Of a stretch of 64,000 nt of DNA, positions 33,505-41,819 are shown piece after piece. The notes below the pieces were generated by a model. The model ran no database searches, was not told the origin of the DNA, and saw only the letters and a program-made list of their open reading frames with translations. The DNA lies in the NCBI RefSeq assembly GCF_009557055.1, contig NZ_CP045649.1:1029501-1093500 (forward strand), read 5' to 3'. The stretch is from Nocardioides sp. dk884. Lineage in GTDB: Bacteria; Actinomycetota; Actinomycetes; Propionibacteriales; Nocardioidaceae. Position numbers and translations under genes: made by a program. The stretch's first letter is position 1. Every line of letters starts with the position of its first letter.

Positions 33505-34719
33505 ATGACCAGTTCCGAGACCGTAACCGGCCCGCTGCACGGAGTGCGCGTCCTGGAGGCCGGCCAGCTCCTCGCCGGACCCTTCGCGGGCACCCTCATG
33601 GGCGACCTCGGCGCCGACGTGATCAAGGTCGAGCCCCCGGGCATCGGCGACTCGATGCGCCAGTGGGGGCGGGCGACCGCCGCCGAGGGCAAGTCGCTGT
33701 GGTGGCCGGTGGTCGGGCGCAACAAGCGCTCGGTGACCCTCGACCTGCGCCAGGCCGAGGGTCAGGAGATCTTCCTCAAGCTCGTCGAGCAGGCCGACAT
33801 CGTGGTGGAGAACTTCCGCGTCGGCACCTTCGAGAAGTGGAACCTGGGCTACGAGCAGCTCAAGGCCGTCAACCCCAAGATCATCTTCGTGCGGGTCAGC
33901 GGCTACGGCCAGACCGGGCCCTACGCCAAGCGCGCGGGCTACGGCTCGATCGGCGAGGCGATGGGCGGGCTGCGCTACATCGTCGGCGACCCCGACCGTC
34001 AGCCCTCGCGCACCGGCATCTCGATCGGTGACTCCCTGGCCGCGATGCACGCCACCATCGGCGCGCTCGCCGCGCTGCGCCACCGCGACGTCACCGGCGA
34101 GGGCCAGGTCGTGGACTCCGCGATCTATGAGGCCGTGCTCGCCATGATGGAGAGCCTGGTGACCGAGTGGGACGCCGCGGGCTACCAGCGCGAGCGCACC
34201 GGCGCGATCCTGCCCAACGTCGCGCCCAGCAACGTCTATCCCACCGCCGACGACAGCATGGTGCTGATCGCGGCCAACCAGGACAGCGTCTGGGGTCGTC
34301 TCGCGGAGGCCATGGGCCGCCCCGAGCTGGCCAAGGAGGGGCAGTACGCCACCCACACCGGCCGCGGCGAGCGCCAGGCCGAGCTCGATGACCTGATCTC
34401 GGAGTGGACCCGCACGGTCGACTCCGAGGACCTGCTCGCGCTCATGCACGAGAACGGCATCCCCGCGGGTCGCATCTTCAAGGCCGAGGACATGCTCACC
34501 GACCCGCACTTCGAGGCCCGTGAGGCCATCGTGCGGGTGCCGGACGAGTCCTTCGGCAGCCTGGCCATGCAGAACGTCGTGCCCAAGCTCTCCGCCACGC
34601 CCGGGTCGATCCGCTGGACCGGTCCCGAGCTCGGCCAGCACAACGGCGACGTGTACGGCGACCTGCTCGGCCTCTCCGAGGACGAGCGCGCCGCGCTCCT
34701 CGAGCGCGGCGTGATCTGA
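33505..34719 (+). CDS. CaiB/BaiF family III CoA-transferase (2)
   Basis: This 404-residue protein has the class III motifs: LAGPFAGTLMGDLGADVIKVEPP, GDSMRQWGR, GRNKRSVTLDLR, VVENFRVGTFEKW and SIGDSLAA, where D176 is the probable catalytic Asp. It is homologous to the enzyme at 31152 but not a recent copy. The pair may act on different acids or work together. It lacks a clear ribosome site and may be translated from a leaderless mRNA. It leads an operon with the amidase and small beta protein. Confidence 0.93.
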   Translation: MTSSETVTGPLHGVRVLEAGQLLAGPFAGTLMGDLGADVIKVEPPGIGDSMRQWGRATAAEGKSLWWPVVGRNKRSVTLDLRQAEGQEIFLKLVEQADIVVENFRVGTFEKWNLGYEQLKAVNPKIIFVRVSGYGQTGPYAKRAGYGSIGEAMGGLRYIVGDPDRQPSRTGISIGDSLAAMHATIGALAALRHRDVTGEGQVVDSAIYEAVLAMMESLVTEWDAAGYQRERTGAILPNVAPSNVYPTADDSMVLIAANQDSVWGRLAEAMGRPELAKEGQYATHTGRGERQAELDDLISEWTRTVDSEDLLALMHENGIPAGRIFKAEDMLTDPHFEAREAIVRVPDESFGSLAMQNVVPKLSATPGSIRWTGPELGQHNGDVYGDLLGLSEDERAALLERGVI

Positions 34720-34723
34720 AGCG

Positions 34724-35386
34724 ATGGCGACCGAGCGCTCCGCGGACTACTCCTCGGCCGGCTTCCTGGGCCGCATCGGCCCGGGAAGTTCGCCGGCGGT
34801 GATCGTCGTCGACGTGTGCCGCGCCTACCTCGCGGGCGGTCCGCTGACCGACGAGGGCGGCCGGTTCGAGGCGGCGCGGGCGAGTGCCGAACGGGTCGTC
34901 GAGGCGGCCCGCGCGGCCGGCCACCCGGTGCTGTTCACCGAGGTCCGTCTCGCCCCCGGCCGCAAGGACGCCGGCTGGTTCGGCGTCAAGGTGCCCGGCC
35001 TGGCCGCCTTCGAGCAGGGCTCGCCGTGGGCCGAGGCCCCCGACGCGCCCGCGCCGCTGCCCGGCGAGCTCGTGGTGTCCAAGCAGTACGCCTCCGGCTT
35101 CTTCGGCACCTCGCTCGCCTCGACCCTGCGGGCGCTCGGCGTCGACACGACGTACGTCCTGGGGTTCTCGACCAGCGGCTGCGTGCGGGCCACGGCGCTG
35201 GACGCGCTGCAGAGCGGGTTCCGCCCGCTCGTGGTGCGCGAGGCGAGCGGCGACCGCGACGCGGGTGTGCACGAGGCCAACCTCTTCGACCTCGACGCCA
35301 AGTACGCCGACGTGGTGTCCGAGGCCGAGGCCATCGACCAGCTGCGGGCGATCGCCCCGCGCGACCTGACCGGAGGACCTGCATGA
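34724..35386 (+). CDS. Isochorismatase-family amidohydrolase
   Basis: This 220-residue Cys hydrolase has the triad Asp30 (VIVVDVCRAY), Lys120 (VVSKQYASGFFGT) and Cys153 (FSTSGCVRAT). The pattern is closest by eye to N-carbamoylsarcosine amidase and maleamate amidohydrolase types. It would split an amide to an acid and ammonia. With the hydantoinase-type enzyme it could be the half-amidase that follows imide opening. ATG 34724 lies 4 bases after the CoA-transferase stop, and the stop overlaps the next ATG. Confidence 0.88.
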   Translation: MATERSADYSSAGFLGRIGPGSSPAVIVVDVCRAYLAGGPLTDEGGRFEAARASAERVVEAARAAGHPVLFTEVRLAPGRKDAGWFGVKVPGLAAFEQGSPWAEAPDAPAPLPGELVVSKQYASGFFGTSLASTLRALGVDTTYVLGFSTSGCVRATALDALQSGFRPLVVREASGDRDAGVHEANLFDLDAKYADVVSEAEAIDQLRAIAPRDLTGGPA

Positions 35387-35961
35387 GCATCGTCGAGCTC
35401 GACTCCCCAGACCTGACCTGGGGCCAGCACACCGTGGCCGGCGCCGACGTGCCGGCCGGGATGGTGATGCTCCACGCCGACGCGGAGCGGCCCTACCGCG
35501 CCGTGCTCGTCGGCTTCCCCGACGGCTGGCGCCGCGACGTGACCGGCAATCAGCCGGCCGGTGAGGAGATGGTCGTCGTCTCCGGTGCCCTGCACATCAG
35601 CGGGCGCACCTGCGGCACCGGCGAGCTGCTCGTCGCCGAGCCGCACGCCACCCGGGCGGCGACCTCCACCGAGCCCGGCACGCGCGCCGTCGTCTGGTTC
35701 ACCGGCACGCCCGGTGGCTGGAGCGAGGGCGAGGCCGAGCGCCCGGGCAAGCTCGACGTCGTCCCGATCGCCCCGGGCCTGGTCCGCGGCCCGAGCGCCA
35801 CCCTGCCCGGCACCATCGAGGTCCGCGACGACGTCGCCGGCGCGGTCTTCGACAGCGACGCCGACCTGGTCTGGCCCGACACTCAGCGCTACCTGCACCT
35901 GCCCGCCGGCACCCCGGCCCCGCAGCTCCCCGGCCGCGCCGTCATCCGCATCTGGGGCTGA
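35383..35961 (+). CDS. Cupin-like small protein
   Basis: This 192-residue, strand-rich protein has a cupin-like core (GEEMVVVSGALHISGRTCGTGELLVAEPHATR, about 58-90) with few of the classic His/Glu metal ligands. The region after 110 adds a second beta half. The pattern resembles DUF4437/cupin-type proteins, but no specific family is claimed. It may bind a ligand, stabilise an enzyme or act as an isomerase. It overlaps the amidase stop and is the last gene before a terminator. Confidence 0.55.
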   Translation: MSIVELDSPDLTWGQHTVAGADVPAGMVMLHADAERPYRAVLVGFPDGWRRDVTGNQPAGEEMVVVSGALHISGRTCGTGELLVAEPHATRAATSTEPGTRAVVWFTGTPGGWSEGEAERPGKLDVVPIAPGLVRGPSATLPGTIEVRDDVAGAVFDSDADLVWPDTQRYLHLPAGTPAPQLPGRAVIRIWG

Positions 35962-36000
35962 CCCCGCCCTCGGCGCCCAGCGCCCAGCAGTACCCACCGC

Positions 36001-36028
36001 CCGCCCCCGGCCTCCGTGCCGGGGGCGG
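36001..36028 (+). terminator. Terminator of the CoA-transferase/amidase operon
   Basis: An 11-bp GC-only stem (CCGCCCCCGGC and its complement) with a 6-base loop, 40 bases after the stop at 35961. It is followed by GCGTTTGCTTG. Confidence 0.7.
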
Positions 36029-36120
36029 GCGTTTGCTTGTAACGCGGGGTTGTTGCCGCTCCACACGCGTCGTACGACGGGGGAAGCGTCGACGGTCCGT
36101 GGGAAGGGCCCCGCGGCCCC

Positions 36121-36160
36121 GCCACACGCGCCGACTCGCGCCGCCACACGCGCCGACTCG
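36121..36160. repeat. Direct repeat in the 35.96-36.23 kb gap
   Basis: GCCACACGCGCCGACTCG occurs at 36121-36138 and 36143-36160, a 22-base period, with a weaker third relative (CCACACGCGTCGTACG) near 36061. It lies between two terminators of convergent genes. The gap of 266 bases holds nothing else recognisable. Confidence 0.6.
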
Positions 36161-36173
36161 GGGAAGGCGACGA

Positions 36174-36211
36174 AGCGCCCGGCCCCTCCCTCGCGGGAGG
36201 AGCCGGGCGCT
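36174..36211 (-). terminator. Terminator of the MFS gene
   Basis: AGCGCCCGGC pairs with GCCGGGCGCT, with an inner CCTCCC/GGGAGG pairing around a TCGC loop. It lies just past the stop of the leftward MFS gene at 36228. Confidence 0.7.
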
Positions 36212-36227
36212 CGTGGTGTCTGCCGGG

Positions 36228-37688
36228 TCAGGCCACCGTGTCGGGCGAGGCGTGCGAGGCCGCCGCAGCGGCGGCGGCGTCGTCCTCGAAGGTGTCGCGG
36301 ATCCACAGCAGTGCGAGCACCGCGGCGAACATCGCCGGCACCAGGACCAGCATGGCCAGGGCCAGCGGCTCGCCGTCGTACGACGTGGACCCGATCAGGT
36401 CGGAGGTGACGCCGATGAGCAGCGGGCCGACGGCGCCGCCGAGGGTGACCAGGAAGGTGAGCAGGGCGAAGCCCATGCCCCGGCGGTCCGCCGGCACGAC
36501 GTCGGCGGAGGCGGCGGTCAGGTTGGGGATGGCGGCGGCGAAGCCGGCGCAGGCCACGCAGACGAGCGCGATCCGCAGCCACAGCCCCGGCAGCAGGACC
36601 GAGCCGGTCAGCGCGACGGCACCGACGAGCAGGAACCCGGTCGCGACCTTGATGCGCCAGCCCGGACGGATGCCGTGGAACTTGTCGCCCATCCGGCTGC
36701 CCAGGATGATGCCGATCACGATGCCGGTGCCGCCCACGCCGCCGGCGAGGCCCGAGGCGGCGTCGTAGCCCAGGTCCTCGGTGCGCTGGAGGAAGGTGGG
36801 CAGCCAGTAGAAGAGCCCGGCCACGCCCAGCGACAGCAGCGCCTGGCCCAAGATGATGCCCTTGAGGGTCTTGACCTTCAGCAGGCCCCGGGCCTCGGCG
36901 AGCAGTGAGCTCTTCGACGCCGTGAGGACGCCGTGGGCGCCGTCGGACTCCACGGCACCGCCGCGGAGCCGGTCCATGCGGTCACCCAGGCCGCGCAGCG
37001 GCTCCTTGAGGGTGAGCACGAGCAGCGCCACGACCAGGCCGGGCACCGCCGCGACGAAGAACACCGCACGCCAGTCCATCGCCTCGGCGATCGCGCCGCC
37101 GAGGATGACGCCGGTCGGCAGGCCCATGTAGTAGCCGGCGCGCTCGAAGCCGAAGGCCTTGCCGCGGCTGCGGGCGGGGTAGTAGTCGGCGATCAGGCTG
37201 GAGGCCGGCGGGTTGTAGAGCTGGCCGGCGGCGCCGATGAGGACGCGGACGGCGAAGAACATCACCAGGCTGGTCGCCAGGCCGCTCAGCACCGAGCAGA
37301 TCGACCAGATGAGCACGACGACGAAGATCGTCACCACGCGGGGGGCCCGGTCGGCGAGGCGCCCGGCGGGCAGGAGGAGGATCGCGGCCGCCAGGCTGGC
37401 GGAGGTAGGGATCGCGCCCGCGACCGTGTCGCTGAAGCCGAAGTGGTCCTGGATCGCGGGCAGGGCACCGGAGATCAGGTTGATCTCGACGCGGTCGATG
37501 AACGCGACCAGCGCGATCACGATCGCGGGCCACCAGCCGAGAGGAGCCGGCTTGGAGAGGTCGACGCTGCGTGCGGGACGCCTCGGGAAGACGTCCAGGG
37601 TGACGGTGGAGGACGCGGCCACGCCGGACGAGGCGTCAGCGGCCTCCCGGGCGGGCCGCTCCGGTGCCACGTCGTGCGTGTCGGTCAT
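36228..37688 (-). CDS. Major facilitator superfamily transporter
   Basis: This 486-residue protein has about 12 hydrophobic segments after a 50-residue Ala-rich cytoplasmic N-terminus. The loop between helices 2 and 3 holds the MFS motif in GRLADRAPR, and a Arg/Asp-containing first helix reads FIDRVEINLISGALPAI. The central loop (after EPLRGLGDRMDRL) is long. The pattern is like the anion:cation symporter/aromatic-acid group. It could import or export a pathway acid. AGGAG precedes ATG 37688. It is divergent from the double nitrilase, sharing a 74-base promoter region. Confidence 0.88.
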   Translation of the reverse strand: MTDTHDVAPERPAREAADASSGVAASSTVTLDVFPRRPARSVDLSKPAPLGWWPAIVIALVAFIDRVEINLISGALPAIQDHFGFSDTVAGAIPTSASLAAAILLLPAGRLADRAPRVVTIFVVVLIWSICSVLSGLATSLVMFFAVRVLIGAAGQLYNPPASSLIADYYPARSRGKAFGFERAGYYMGLPTGVILGGAIAEAMDWRAVFFVAAVPGLVVALLVLTLKEPLRGLGDRMDRLRGGAVESDGAHGVLTASKSSLLAEARGLLKVKTLKGIILGQALLSLGVAGLFYWLPTFLQRTEDLGYDAASGLAGGVGGTGIVIGIILGSRMGDKFHGIRPGWRIKVATGFLLVGAVALTGSVLLPGLWLRIALVCVACAGFAAAIPNLTAASADVVPADRRGMGFALLTFLVTLGGAVGPLLIGVTSDLIGSTSYDGEPLALAMLVLVPAMFAAVLALLWIRDTFEDDAAAAAAASHASPDTVA

Positions 37689-37740
37689 GAGATCTGCTCC
37701 TGTCGTGGAACCTGGTGTGCAACGCTTGGTGCAAGATCGT

Positions 37741-37751
37741 ACAAGATATAT
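37741..37751. promoter_or_regulatory. Weak ATAT-type site between divergent genes
   Basis: ACAAGATATAT keeps one TATAT half of the ATATn-n-nATAT motif, 12 bases before the TTG start at 37763. It could equally be just a -10 box. Confidence 0.3.
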
Positions 37752-37762
37752 AGGAGACAAAG

Positions 37763-39433
37763 TTGTCCGTCCTACGCGTCGCCGCCGTCCAGTTCGCCGC
37801 CACCGAGGACGTCGCCGAGAACCTCGCGACCTGCCTGCGCACGATCGACGAGGCCGCCTCTCAGGGCGCCCGGGTGGTCGTGCTCCCGGAGTTCTGCAAC
37901 CACGTCTCCTGGTACGGCTCGCGCGAGCACGCACGGGAGAAGGCCGTGACCCTCGACGGCGACTTCGTGGCGGCCCTCGCCGAGCGCGCCGCGCGCCACG
38001 AGCTGCACCTGATGGCCAACCTGACCCTGCTGCGCGAGGACGGGCGCGTCAGCGGCAGCAACGTGCTCTTCGGCCCCACCGGCGAGGTGCTGTGCGTGAG
38101 CGACAAGCAGGTGCTGATGGGCAGCGAGCGCGACCACATCGACACCGCCGTGGACCGCTCACCGGTCGTGGCGACCGAGGTGGCCCGCTTCGGCCTGTAC
38201 TCCTGCATGGACGGCGTCATCAACGAGACCCCGCGGATGCTCGCGGTCGAGGGCGCCCAGGTGCTGCTCAACAGCGTGAACTCCTTCGCCCTCGACGAGG
38301 CCACGCTGCACGTCCCGGTCCGTGCGGTCGAGAACAAGGTGTGGGTCGTCGCCGGCAACAAGGTCGGCCCGCTGGTCCCCGAGCACAGCATCCAGGCGGT
38401 CGCCGAGCGCGTGGGCGTGCCGGTCGAGCGCCTCCACGGTGCGGGCGAGGCGCAGATCGTGGCCCCCGACGGCACCGTGGTCGCCCGCGGCCCGCGCACC
38501 GGGGAGGCGGTCGTCGTCGCCGACATCGAGGTCGAGGCGGCCGACGACAAGCGGCGCCCGGACGGCACCGACCTGATGGCCGCGCGCCGTCCCGAGATCT
38601 ACGGCCCCATCGCCGAGGAGCCACGGGGCCGCCGGGCGCCCGCGGGCGCTCCGCGCGCCACCGCGGTCGTCGTCGCGCCCGCCCCGGGCGAGGACGTCGC
38701 GGCACTGCTCGCCAAGGCGATCGCCGAGGGCCCCGACCTGGTCGTGCTCCCCGAGCTCGCCGCCCACGAGGACGGTACGGCGAGCACGCCCGCACGCGCC
38801 GGGCTCGCGGCCGCCGACATCGCCGCCGCTCTGGCCGGCACCTCCACCCTGGTCGTGACCAGCGTCGTCGATGGTGCGCGCCACCTCGGCCTGGTGGTGG
38901 GGGAGCGCGGCGTGGTCCTCGAGCAGCCGCAGCTGCACCGCAGCGCCCGGCACGCCGCCTGGCACACCGAGCTCGGTGACGAGGTCACGGTGCTGGAGAC
39001 CGACTTCGGCCGCCTGGTGGTGCTCGTCGGCGACGACGCGCTCTACCCGGAGGCGTTCCGGCTCGCGGCGTTCCAGGACGCCGACGTGGTCGCGGTGCCG
39101 TTCAGCGCCGCCGAGTCGCACGACCTCGACCTGCTGCTGCGCGAGCGCGCCGCGGAGAACCGGGTCAACCTGGTCGCCGGCTCCCGGCGCACCGGCGCGG
39201 AGCGCACTGGCGCCGCCGTGCCGCTCTCGCCCGACTTCACGCTGTGGGGCGACGGCTGGGAGACCGGCTTCGCCGGCGTCATCAGCTGCCCGGAGCTGGT
39301 CGTGGCCCGCGAGTCGCTCACCACCGTGTCGCTGCGCCCGGAGTGCGCGACCAACCGCTTCGTCAGCAAGGGCACCGACGTCGTCGACGGTCGCCCGTGG
39401 TCGCTCGCCGCGCCGCTGGTCACCGCCCGCTGA
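37763..39433 (+). CDS. Double nitrilase-domain protein, second domain degenerate
   Basis: This 556-residue protein carries two carbon-nitrogen hydrolase domains. The first (about 1-270) has the full triad: Glu43 (VLPEFCNH), Lys115 (VSDKQVLMG) and Cys148 (LYSCMDG). The second (about 295-556) keeps the Glu in VVLPELAAHE but has GDDALYPE where the Cys should be, and no clear Lys. It should hydrolyse an amide or nitrile with the first domain, while the second may be structural or bind substrate. TTG 37763 is the start, with AGGAG six bases before. It stands alone and ends at a strong terminator. Confidence 0.85.
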   Translation: MSVLRVAAVQFAATEDVAENLATCLRTIDEAASQGARVVVLPEFCNHVSWYGSREHAREKAVTLDGDFVAALAERAARHELHLMANLTLLREDGRVSGSNVLFGPTGEVLCVSDKQVLMGSERDHIDTAVDRSPVVATEVARFGLYSCMDGVINETPRMLAVEGAQVLLNSVNSFALDEATLHVPVRAVENKVWVVAGNKVGPLVPEHSIQAVAERVGVPVERLHGAGEAQIVAPDGTVVARGPRTGEAVVVADIEVEAADDKRRPDGTDLMAARRPEIYGPIAEEPRGRRAPAGAPRATAVVVAPAPGEDVAALLAKAIAEGPDLVVLPELAAHEDGTASTPARAGLAAADIAAALAGTSTLVVTSVVDGARHLGLVVGERGVVLEQPQLHRSARHAAWHTELGDEVTVLETDFGRLVVLVGDDALYPEAFRLAAFQDADVVAVPFSAAESHDLDLLLRERAAENRVNLVAGSRRTGAERTGAAVPLSPDFTLWGDGWETGFAGVISCPELVVARESLTTVSLRPECATNRFVSKGTDVVDGRPWSLAAPLVTAR

Positions 39434-39456
39434 CCCCGTTCACGGCCCCGGAACGG

Positions 39457-39489
39457 CGAAGCCCGGACTCCTGAGGAGTCCGGGCTTCG
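39457..39489. terminator. Strong terminator after the double nitrilase
   Basis: A perfect 15-bp stem (CGAAGCCCGGACTCC and its complement) with a TGA loop, between convergent genes, followed by TTCCCG. It can serve both strands. The remaining bases to 39565 hold nothing clear. Confidence 0.8.
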
Positions 39490-39564
39490 TTCCCGTGAGA
39501 CCCCGGGGGGCCTCGGAAGCTCTGGCCGCGTGATCGACGTCGCGCTCGTTGAGCGAGATCGAGG

Positions 39565-40263
39565 TCAGGCGGAGGTCTCGCCCCGGGCTGCCAGTGCCTG
39601 GAGCATCGCCTGCTGGGTGCTGTCGAGGTGGGCGATCCAGGCGGCCTTGAGCCCCTCGGTGTCGCCGGCGCGCGCGAGCGTGAGGAGCTCCTTGTGCTCG
39701 TCGATGCGGCTCTGCTGGGTCTCCGGCTCGCGGTCGAGGTTGTCCATCAGCAGGTGCAGGTAGCGGTCCGAGGACTTCCACAGCAGGTCCAGCACGCGCC
39801 GGTCCGCGCTGCCGAGCACGTGGTCGAGCATCGCCTCGTGGAACGCGTGGTGCTTGGCGGCCAGCAGGGCCGGCTCGCGCACGATCCCGACGTACTCCGC
39901 GAGGGCCTCGTCGGCGGTCTGGAGGTACTCCTCGCGCATCGAGGCCATCGCCCGCACGGTGAGCTCGCCCTCGATGAGCTTGCGCAGCTCATAGATGTTG
40001 GTGAGGTCCTCGGCGCTGAGCGAGGCCACGAGCGCGGAGCGGCCGGGGCGCAGGCTGATGACGCCCTCGCTCTCCAGTCGGCGCAGGGCCTCGCGCACGG
40101 GGATGTGGCTGACGGCGAACTGCTCGCACAGGTCCACGATCGAGACCGCGGAGCCGGGGGCGATGTCGCCGTTGAGGATCGCGCGGTGCAGCTCGTCGGT
40201 CACGCGGTCGACGAGGGACTGGTGCGCGATCGGGCGGACCGAGGTGGAGGCCTGTCGGGCCAT
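39565..40263 (-). CDS. GntR-family regulator, FCD subfamily (2)
   Basis: This 232-residue regulator has a GntR winged helix at about 12-75 (DELHRAILNGDIAPGSAV, FAVSHIPVREALRRLESEGVISL) and an FCD helical domain to the end (ELRKLIEGELTVRAMASM, HHAFHEAMLDHV). Candidate metal ligands include HAFH and the Asp/His in later helices. An AAATCATATAT site lies 49 bases upstream of ATG 40263, suggesting self-control. It is divergent from the flavin-reductase operon, whose promoter has ATATTGTATAT. It is the likely regulator of the 33-59 kb genes. Confidence 0.9.
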   Translation of the reverse strand: MARQASTSVRPIAHQSLVDRVTDELHRAILNGDIAPGSAVSIVDLCEQFAVSHIPVREALRRLESEGVISLRPGRSALVASLSAEDLTNIYELRKLIEGELTVRAMASMREEYLQTADEALAEYVGIVREPALLAAKHHAFHEAMLDHVLGSADRRVLDLLWKSSDRYLHLLMDNLDREPETQQSRIDEHKELLTLARAGDTEGLKAAWIAHLDSTQQAMLQALAARGETSA

Positions 40264-40311
40264 CGGTACTCCTGGGGGTGACGGGGGGCAGGGGGGTGCC
40301 TCGGACGGGCC

Positions 40312-40322
40312 AAATCATATAT
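40312..40322. promoter_or_regulatory. Candidate GntR operator at its own promoter
   Basis: AAATCATATAT differs at two positions from the ATATCCTATAT site at 58990. It lies between the GntR start (40263) and the divergent operon. Confidence 0.4.
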
Positions 40323-40401
40323 CGGCCCCGCGCGGATCCGTCTGCTGCCGAGCGGGGTCCCCGGGTTGGGACCAAAGTACTCTTGCGCGCCACGGAAGAA
40401 G

Positions 40402-40412
40402 ATATTGTATAT
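40402..40412. promoter_or_regulatory. Candidate GntR operator at the flavin-reductase operon
   Basis: ATATTGTATAT is an imperfect 5-1-5 inverted repeat, 27 bases before the GTG at 40440. TATATT within it could be the -10 box, with TTGCGC upstream as a poor -35. Confidence 0.5.
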
Positions 40413-40439
40413 TCTCCTACGAGGATGAGGAGGTGAGCC

Positions 40440-41819
40440 GTGGTCGATCCACAGGTCTTCCGGGACGTGCTGGCCCAATGGCCCAGCGGCGTGACCGTCG
40501 TGACGACACTGGCAGCCGACGGCAGCCGGATCGGGATGACTGCGAGCTCGTTCTCGAGCGTGAGCGCGACCCCCGCGCTGGTCTCGATCTGTCTGGACCG
40601 CACGCTCTACACGCATGATCAGATCGCCCAGGCCGGGTGCTTCGGCATCAACGTCCTGGCCAAGGACCAGATCGAGGTCGGCCGGCGCTTCGCCGGCATG
40701 GTCAAGGACTGCCCTGACCGGTTCGCCGGGGAGGAGTGGTCGACCGCCGAGACCGGCGTCGCCCTGCTCGACTCCGCGCTGGGCTGGCTGGACTGCCGCG
40801 TCGTGCACCAGTACGACGGGGGCGACCACACCATCTTCGTCGGGGAGGTGCTCGCGGCGAACGCCGCGCGCCGCTCCGCACCGCTGCTCTACCACGCCCG
40901 CGGCTGGGGGCAGTTCGCCGACGTCCTGCCCGAGGTGGCGACGCTCGCCGACGGCGGCGCCGTCCGGGCGCTGCGTGAGCGCGGCGAGGACCCGGAGTCG
41001 GTCGCCGCGGTGATCGCGGCGCTCGCCGGGGCCGGGGTCCGGGTGCGGGTGCTCGACCTGGTCGGCACCGAGCCCGGGGCGGACCCCTCCGTCGTGGCCG
41101 TGGACGCGGTCGACACCCAGGCCGCGCTCGCCGCGGTGCCCACCTGCGTCGACCTCGCGACCACCACCGCCCGGGTCGGCGACCGGCTCCAGGCCGAGCA
41201 GGCGCTGAGCCTGGGCATCGGCACCGTCGAGGTCATCGCCGACCTCGGCGGCGACCCCGTCCTCGGGGCCGACCCCGACGAGGCCCTCGCCCGTGCCCTG
41301 GCCACCATCGAAGGCATCGAGGACCGGGCCGCGGTGACCCTGCTCGACCCGTTCGATCCGGCCCGCGCCGAGAACGTCATCGCCGCCGTGATCACCCTGG
41401 CGGCCCGGGGGGTGCGCGAGGTGTGCCTGCCCGACACCGACGGTCGCGCCACCGCGCTCGAGGTGCGCGCGCTGCTGGCGGAGGTCACCCGGCTTGCCCG
41501 CCCGACCGCGCTGCGCGTCGCGCTGCACGACCGGGACCGCCTCGGCCTGGTCAAGGCCCTCACCGCGTTGAAGAGCGGCGTCACCCACTTCGACACGACC
41601 CTCGGCGGGCTCGGCGGCGCCGTCGCCACCGAGGACCTGGTCCGGCTGCTCGAGACGCTCGGCGTCACGACCCCCGCCGACCCCCACACGCTCTCCGGCC
41701 TCGCCCAGCAGCTGCGCGGCGAGGCCACCTCGGGCCTGCTCGGCCCGGACCCGGTCGCCGACCGGTCGGAGCTCGCTCCGGGAACTTCCACCCCTGACAC
41801 CGTAGGAGCCGCAGGATGA
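40440..41819 (+). CDS. Flavin reductase fused to a degenerate HMGL-like TIM-barrel domain
   Basis: This 459-residue protein begins with a flavin reductase domain (FMN-binding split barrel) at about 1-165: WPSGVTVVTTLAADGSRIGMTASSFSSVS, GCFGINVLA and LYHARGWGQF. The rest, about 205-440, resembles the HMGL/DRE-TIM lyase barrel (LPDTDGRATALEVRALL, HFDTTLGGLGG, VATEDLVRLL) but has lost the R-D start motif, the HxH pair and the loop Cys. It supplies reduced FMN or FAD, probably to the flavoprotein encoded next. AGGAGG precedes GTG 40440. The fused barrel could be a scaffold or a ligand-binding part. Confidence 0.8.
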   Translation: MVDPQVFRDVLAQWPSGVTVVTTLAADGSRIGMTASSFSSVSATPALVSICLDRTLYTHDQIAQAGCFGINVLAKDQIEVGRRFAGMVKDCPDRFAGEEWSTAETGVALLDSALGWLDCRVVHQYDGGDHTIFVGEVLAANAARRSAPLLYHARGWGQFADVLPEVATLADGGAVRALRERGEDPESVAAVIAALAGAGVRVRVLDLVGTEPGADPSVVAVDAVDTQAALAAVPTCVDLATTTARVGDRLQAEQALSLGIGTVEVIADLGGDPVLGADPDEALARALATIEGIEDRAAVTLLDPFDPARAENVIAAVITLAARGVREVCLPDTDGRATALEVRALLAEVTRLARPTALRVALHDRDRLGLVKALTALKSGVTHFDTTLGGLGGAVATEDLVRLLETLGVTTPADPHTLSGLAQQLRGEATSGLLGPDPVADRSELAPGTSTPDTVGAAG

